In this document: piece by piece, positions 5,151-7,202 of the stretch
Layout of the letters: every line of letters starts with the position of its first letter
How positions within the stretch are numbered: position 1 is the first letter of the stretch
Assembly (NCBI GenBank): GCA_900554225.1
Contig: USGH01000131.1
Location: forward strand, 1 to 7,202
Origin: an uncultured Eubacteriales bacterium
Lineage (GTDB): Bacteria > Bacillota > Clostridia > Oscillospirales > CAG-272
Direction: 5' to 3'
DNA length: 7,202 nt
Position numbers and translations under genes: made by a program
Notes under the pieces: generated by a model
What the model was told of the DNA's origin: nothing
Database searches by the model: none
What the model saw: the letters and a program-made list of their open reading frames with translations, nothing else

Positions 5151-6020
5151 CTATTCCCCGTCCCACACATTTCGGCAATACTGCATTGCCTTGCGGTTGC
5201 TGTCGGTGAGGATCTCCTCATTTGCCGTAAAGCTCTCCAGCTCCAACGCGAACGCACCTGCATAGCCATTCTCACGCAGAATCCGGAAGCATGCGGGATA
5301 ATCAACTACGCCTGTACCGGGCAGAGCATTTTCGAGATACCTTCCTGCCTTTGTACGATAGCAGCCCGCTGTTTCGTTTTCGTGTATCCTGTAGTCCTTG
5401 CAGTGGACGTGTACGATGTGCGGCGCGAACGCCTGGAAAAAATCGGTGGTGGATTCATCGACGAAGCGTATATTGCCCATATCGCCGCAGATTCCGGTAT
5501 TGGGGCAGGACCGGTGTACCGCCGCGAAGAATTTTCCGAAATGCTCCACGCCATTGACAGAAAAGCCCTGATCCTCATAGATACAGCGGATCCCGTAGGA
5601 TTTTGCGGTCTCGGCAACCCGGCACGCATTCTCGATCAGTTCCGGCAGCATAGAGGCAAATCCGGCATCGGAAATCGGCGCGGTAAGACCGCAGGCAATG
5701 GTATGGTGAAAAAACGGCGAGCCCATCTCTGCCGCTATCTCCACCTGGCGGCAAAGATCGTCTACGGCAGCGGGCGCGCGATAGATACTGGTTCCGACGG
5801 AATAGCACGCCACACGCATCCCAAAATCGGCAAGGATTTTCCGGAGCTCCCGTGCTTCCGACACATCACGAACGGTTTGCGTCTGTCCGGTCGTGCCTTC
5901 CAGTGGCTCAACGGCGGAAAATCCCTCTTTTGCGGCATATTCCACCGCTTTACGGATACCAACGCGGCGGCACATATCGGTAAATCCGGCGTAAAAAGCG
6001 AATTCCATTGTATTTTGCAT
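5151..6020 (-). CDS. Sugar phosphate isomerase/epimerase-like TIM-barrel protein
   Basis: A protein of 289 residues of the AP-endonuclease-2-like TIM-barrel superfamily, which includes xylose isomerase-like, hydroxypyruvate isomerase and tagatose/psicose epimerases. Likely divalent-metal ligands and active-site acids sit at the ends of barrel strands: E149 (IYEDQGF), D180 (ICGDMGN), the HVHCKDY segment (204-210) and E260/E262 (ALELES). GTGVVDYP (235-242) is the usual loop before the last strand. The protein is cytoplasmic, with no signal peptide. It probably isomerises or epimerises a sugar or sugar acid; the exact substrate cannot be read. The ATG at 6020 has AGGAG 7 nt upstream; a start at 6062 has no such site. 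It lies 102 nt after a sugar ABC permease gene, suggesting that it processes the imported sugar. Confidence 0.88.
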   Translation of the reverse strand: MQNTMEFAFYAGFTDMCRRVGIRKAVEYAAKEGFSAVEPLEGTTGQTQTVRDVSEARELRKILADFGMRVACYSVGTSIYRAPAAVDDLCRQVEIAAEMGSPFFHHTIACGLTAPISDAGFASMLPELIENACRVAETAKSYGIRCIYEDQGFSVNGVEHFGKFFAAVHRSCPNTGICGDMGNIRFVDESTTDFFQAFAPHIVHVHCKDYRIHENETAGCYRTKAGRYLENALPGTGVVDYPACFRILRENGYAGAFALELESFTANEEILTDSNRKAMQYCRNVWDGE

Positions 6021-6062
6021 CTTGATTCTCCTGTGTTCCCTTTGCCGCAAGGAATGCAACAA

Positions 6063-6090
6063 ACGCCCAACCGCAGAAACGATCGGGCGT
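6063..6090 (-). terminator. Intercistronic hairpin between permease and isomerase genes
   Basis: On the minus strand a 10-bp stem with two G.U pairs (6090-6081/6072-6063, ACGCCCGATC/GGTTGGGCGT) and an 8-nt loop is followed by the short run TTTGTT. The weak T-run suggests partial termination or an RNA-stabilising hairpin that lowers isomerase expression relative to the transporter, rather than a full stop. Confidence 0.55.
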
Positions 6091-6122
6091 ATGCTTGCAA
6101 TGCGCGGGAAAGCGTCGAAAGA

Positions 6123-7184
6123 TCAGCCGGTGATACCGGAACGTTCGATACCTTCCACAATGTACCGCTGACCGAACAGGTAGAGGACGATCAGAGGAGC
6201 AATGATGAGGATACCGCATGCGTTTCGGATAGCGGCGGTGTAGAGAGCCTGACCGGCATAGTTGGTATCCAGAGATTTCGGAACCTTGATGATGTCGGGC
6301 AGGAGCAGCTCACCGGAGGTCGTGTAGAACAGCTCGGTGTAGAAGTTGTCGGTCCACTGCCAGCAGAACGAGAACATGAATACCGTGACCATCATGGTGA
6401 CGGACAGCGGGATGATGATCCGGACGAAGGTGGAGAAGACGCCGGAACCATCGAGGTACGCGGATTCTTCCAGCTCATCCGGAATGCCGCGGAAGAACTG
6501 ACGGAGGAGGAAGATGTACAGACCGTTCTTATACGCCAGACCCGTGAGCGACAGGATATAGAGCGGAAGGTTCGTGTTGATCATGTTGATGCTCGTCTGG
6601 TCGATAATCTTGATGGCATCGATTACGCCGCCGCCGAGGAAGTTGATGATACCGAACTTTCCACCGAACTTCAGGATGTCGAAGTAACGGAATTCCATGA
6701 ACAGGGAGAGCTGCAGCGTGGTGTGCGGAACGACCATCGTGAAGATGACCAGTAAGAACAGCAGGTTGTTGCCCTTGAATTTGAACTTCGCAAAGCCATA
6801 ACCAATGACGCAGCAGATGAAGGTCTGGAGGACGCCGCAGATCAGGGAGAGAACGAAGGTGTTCAGGAGAGCCGTGAAGTACTTGTTGTCCACGATGATG
6901 GCGCGATAGGTTTCCAGGGTCGGACGGCGCGGCAGGAGTCGAACCGTCACGTCTACGAAGTCATCGGGGCTCATGAAGGAGGACGCGAGCTTCGTATAGA
7001 ACGGGAACAGGATGACGTAGGAGATACCGAGCAGGAGGAGGAACCGGAACAGGTACCACACCACTTTCTTAACGGTATACAGGTTGATGAATTTTGCCCG
7101 CATTCTTTCCCAGAAAGGGGTACGTTCAAAATCCGCGCGGATCTTGTTTTTGGTTTCCTTAGTGACCTTAGCAGTGTTATTCAT
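6123..7184 (-). CDS. Carbohydrate ABC transporter permease (MalG family)
   Basis: A protein of 353 residues, one of two inner-membrane permease subunits of a sugar importer. Six hydrophobic segments are visible at about 42-62, 106-130, 138-160, 207-228, 255-275 and 320-340. The cytoplasmic EAA loop that docks on the ATPase is EESAYLDGSGVFSTFVRIIIPL (239-260), with the conserved E-x-A-x-x-D-G. Typical MalG-type proteins have about 275-300 residues; this one has a longer hydrophilic N-terminus (1-40) and about 35-40 extra residues in the extracytoplasmic region after TM3 (about 165-205). Extended loops of this kind occur in oligosaccharide-type transporters of gut Firmicutes. The ATG at 7184 follows AAAGGAGGT by 7 nt. 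Codons are strongly C-ending and uniform, unlike the lysis genes, consistent with high expression. The partner permease and solute-binding protein should lie upstream, beyond the right edge. Confidence 0.93.
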   Translation of the reverse strand: MNNTAKVTKETKNKIRADFERTPFWERMRAKFINLYTVKKVVWYLFRFLLLLGISYVILFPFYTKLASSFMSPDDFVDVTVRLLPRRPTLETYRAIIVDNKYFTALLNTFVLSLICGVLQTFICCVIGYGFAKFKFKGNNLLFLLVIFTMVVPHTTLQLSLFMEFRYFDILKFGGKFGIINFLGGGVIDAIKIIDQTSINMINTNLPLYILSLTGLAYKNGLYIFLLRQFFRGIPDELEESAYLDGSGVFSTFVRIIIPLSVTMMVTVFMFSFCWQWTDNFYTELFYTTSGELLLPDIIKVPKSLDTNYAGQALYTAAIRNACGILIIAPLIVLYLFGQRYIVEGIERSGITG

Positions 7185-7189
7185 TCTAT

Positions 7190-7202
7190 GTACCTCCTTT
7201 CA
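7190..7202 (-). promoter_or_regulatory. Strong ribosome binding site of the permease gene
   Basis: AAAGGAGGT on the minus strand (about 7200-7192) precedes the ATG at 7184 by 7 nt and fixes the start. No promoter can be seen before the edge, so transcription probably enters from genes further right. Confidence 0.85.

Noticed and set aside
5103..6755. 550-codon open frame on the plus strand
   Set aside because: It runs antisense to the isomerase and permease genes, which have clear family motifs and ribosome binding sites. Its translation is low in hydrophobic pattern and family signal; the openness follows from the codon bias of the minus-strand genes.

Overview
The window looks like a chromosomal segment of a Gram-positive anaerobe, probably a Clostridia member of the Ruminococcaceae/Oscillospiraceae type. 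The grounds are strong AGGAGG-type ribosome binding sites, three SigA-like promoters (TTGnCA, 17-nt spacer, TATACT), U-tract terminators, a tRNA-Ala gene without encoded CCA, a phage lysis gene type common in Firmicutes, and a hairpin repeat that I recall as common in Clostridia. The species cannot be named from the sequence alone. Nearly all genes are on the minus strand; only the truncated sulfotransferase at the left edge is on the plus strand.

Layout, left to right. (1) 3-485, plus strand: C-terminal part of a sulfotransferase, closed by a bidirectional terminator at 502-540. (2) 633-1345, minus strand: a self-contained unit with its own promoter, a DIP1984-family coiled-coil gene (819-1280) and, directly after its stop codon, about 170-180 nt that looks like a structured RNA with tRNA-like D-arm and T-arm elements around a large insert. 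(3) 1451-3556, minus strand: a compact phage-type lysis cassette. It holds a holin-like gene, a two-domain M23 peptidase / phosphodiester glycosidase lysin and a translationally coupled two-TM protein, read from a near-consensus promoter with a good LexA (SOS) box over the start site. No capsid, tail, integrase or packaging gene is visible. The last codons of the two-TM gene lie inside a long palindromic repeat (1432-1471). (4) 3667-4404, minus strand: tRNA-Ala(GGC) with its own promoter and terminator, then a Nudix hydrolase gene and a terminator that insulates the lysis promoter. (5) 4500-7184, minus strand: a sugar ABC transporter permease (MalG type), an intercistronic hairpin, a sugar phosphate isomerase/epimerase-like TIM-barrel protein, and a GreA/GreB-family transcription factor.

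How the parts work together. The permease and isomerase form the downstream end of a carbohydrate uptake and use operon whose other transporter genes should lie beyond the right edge. The lysis cassette reads as a DNA-damage-inducible lysis module: membrane permeabiliser(s) plus a cytoplasmic wall hydrolase without a signal peptide. The DIP1984 gene with its attached tRNA-like RNA is a separate unit from its own promoter. The two most interesting points are the tRNA-like RNA and the LexA-controlled lysis cassette that is not embedded in a visible prophage.
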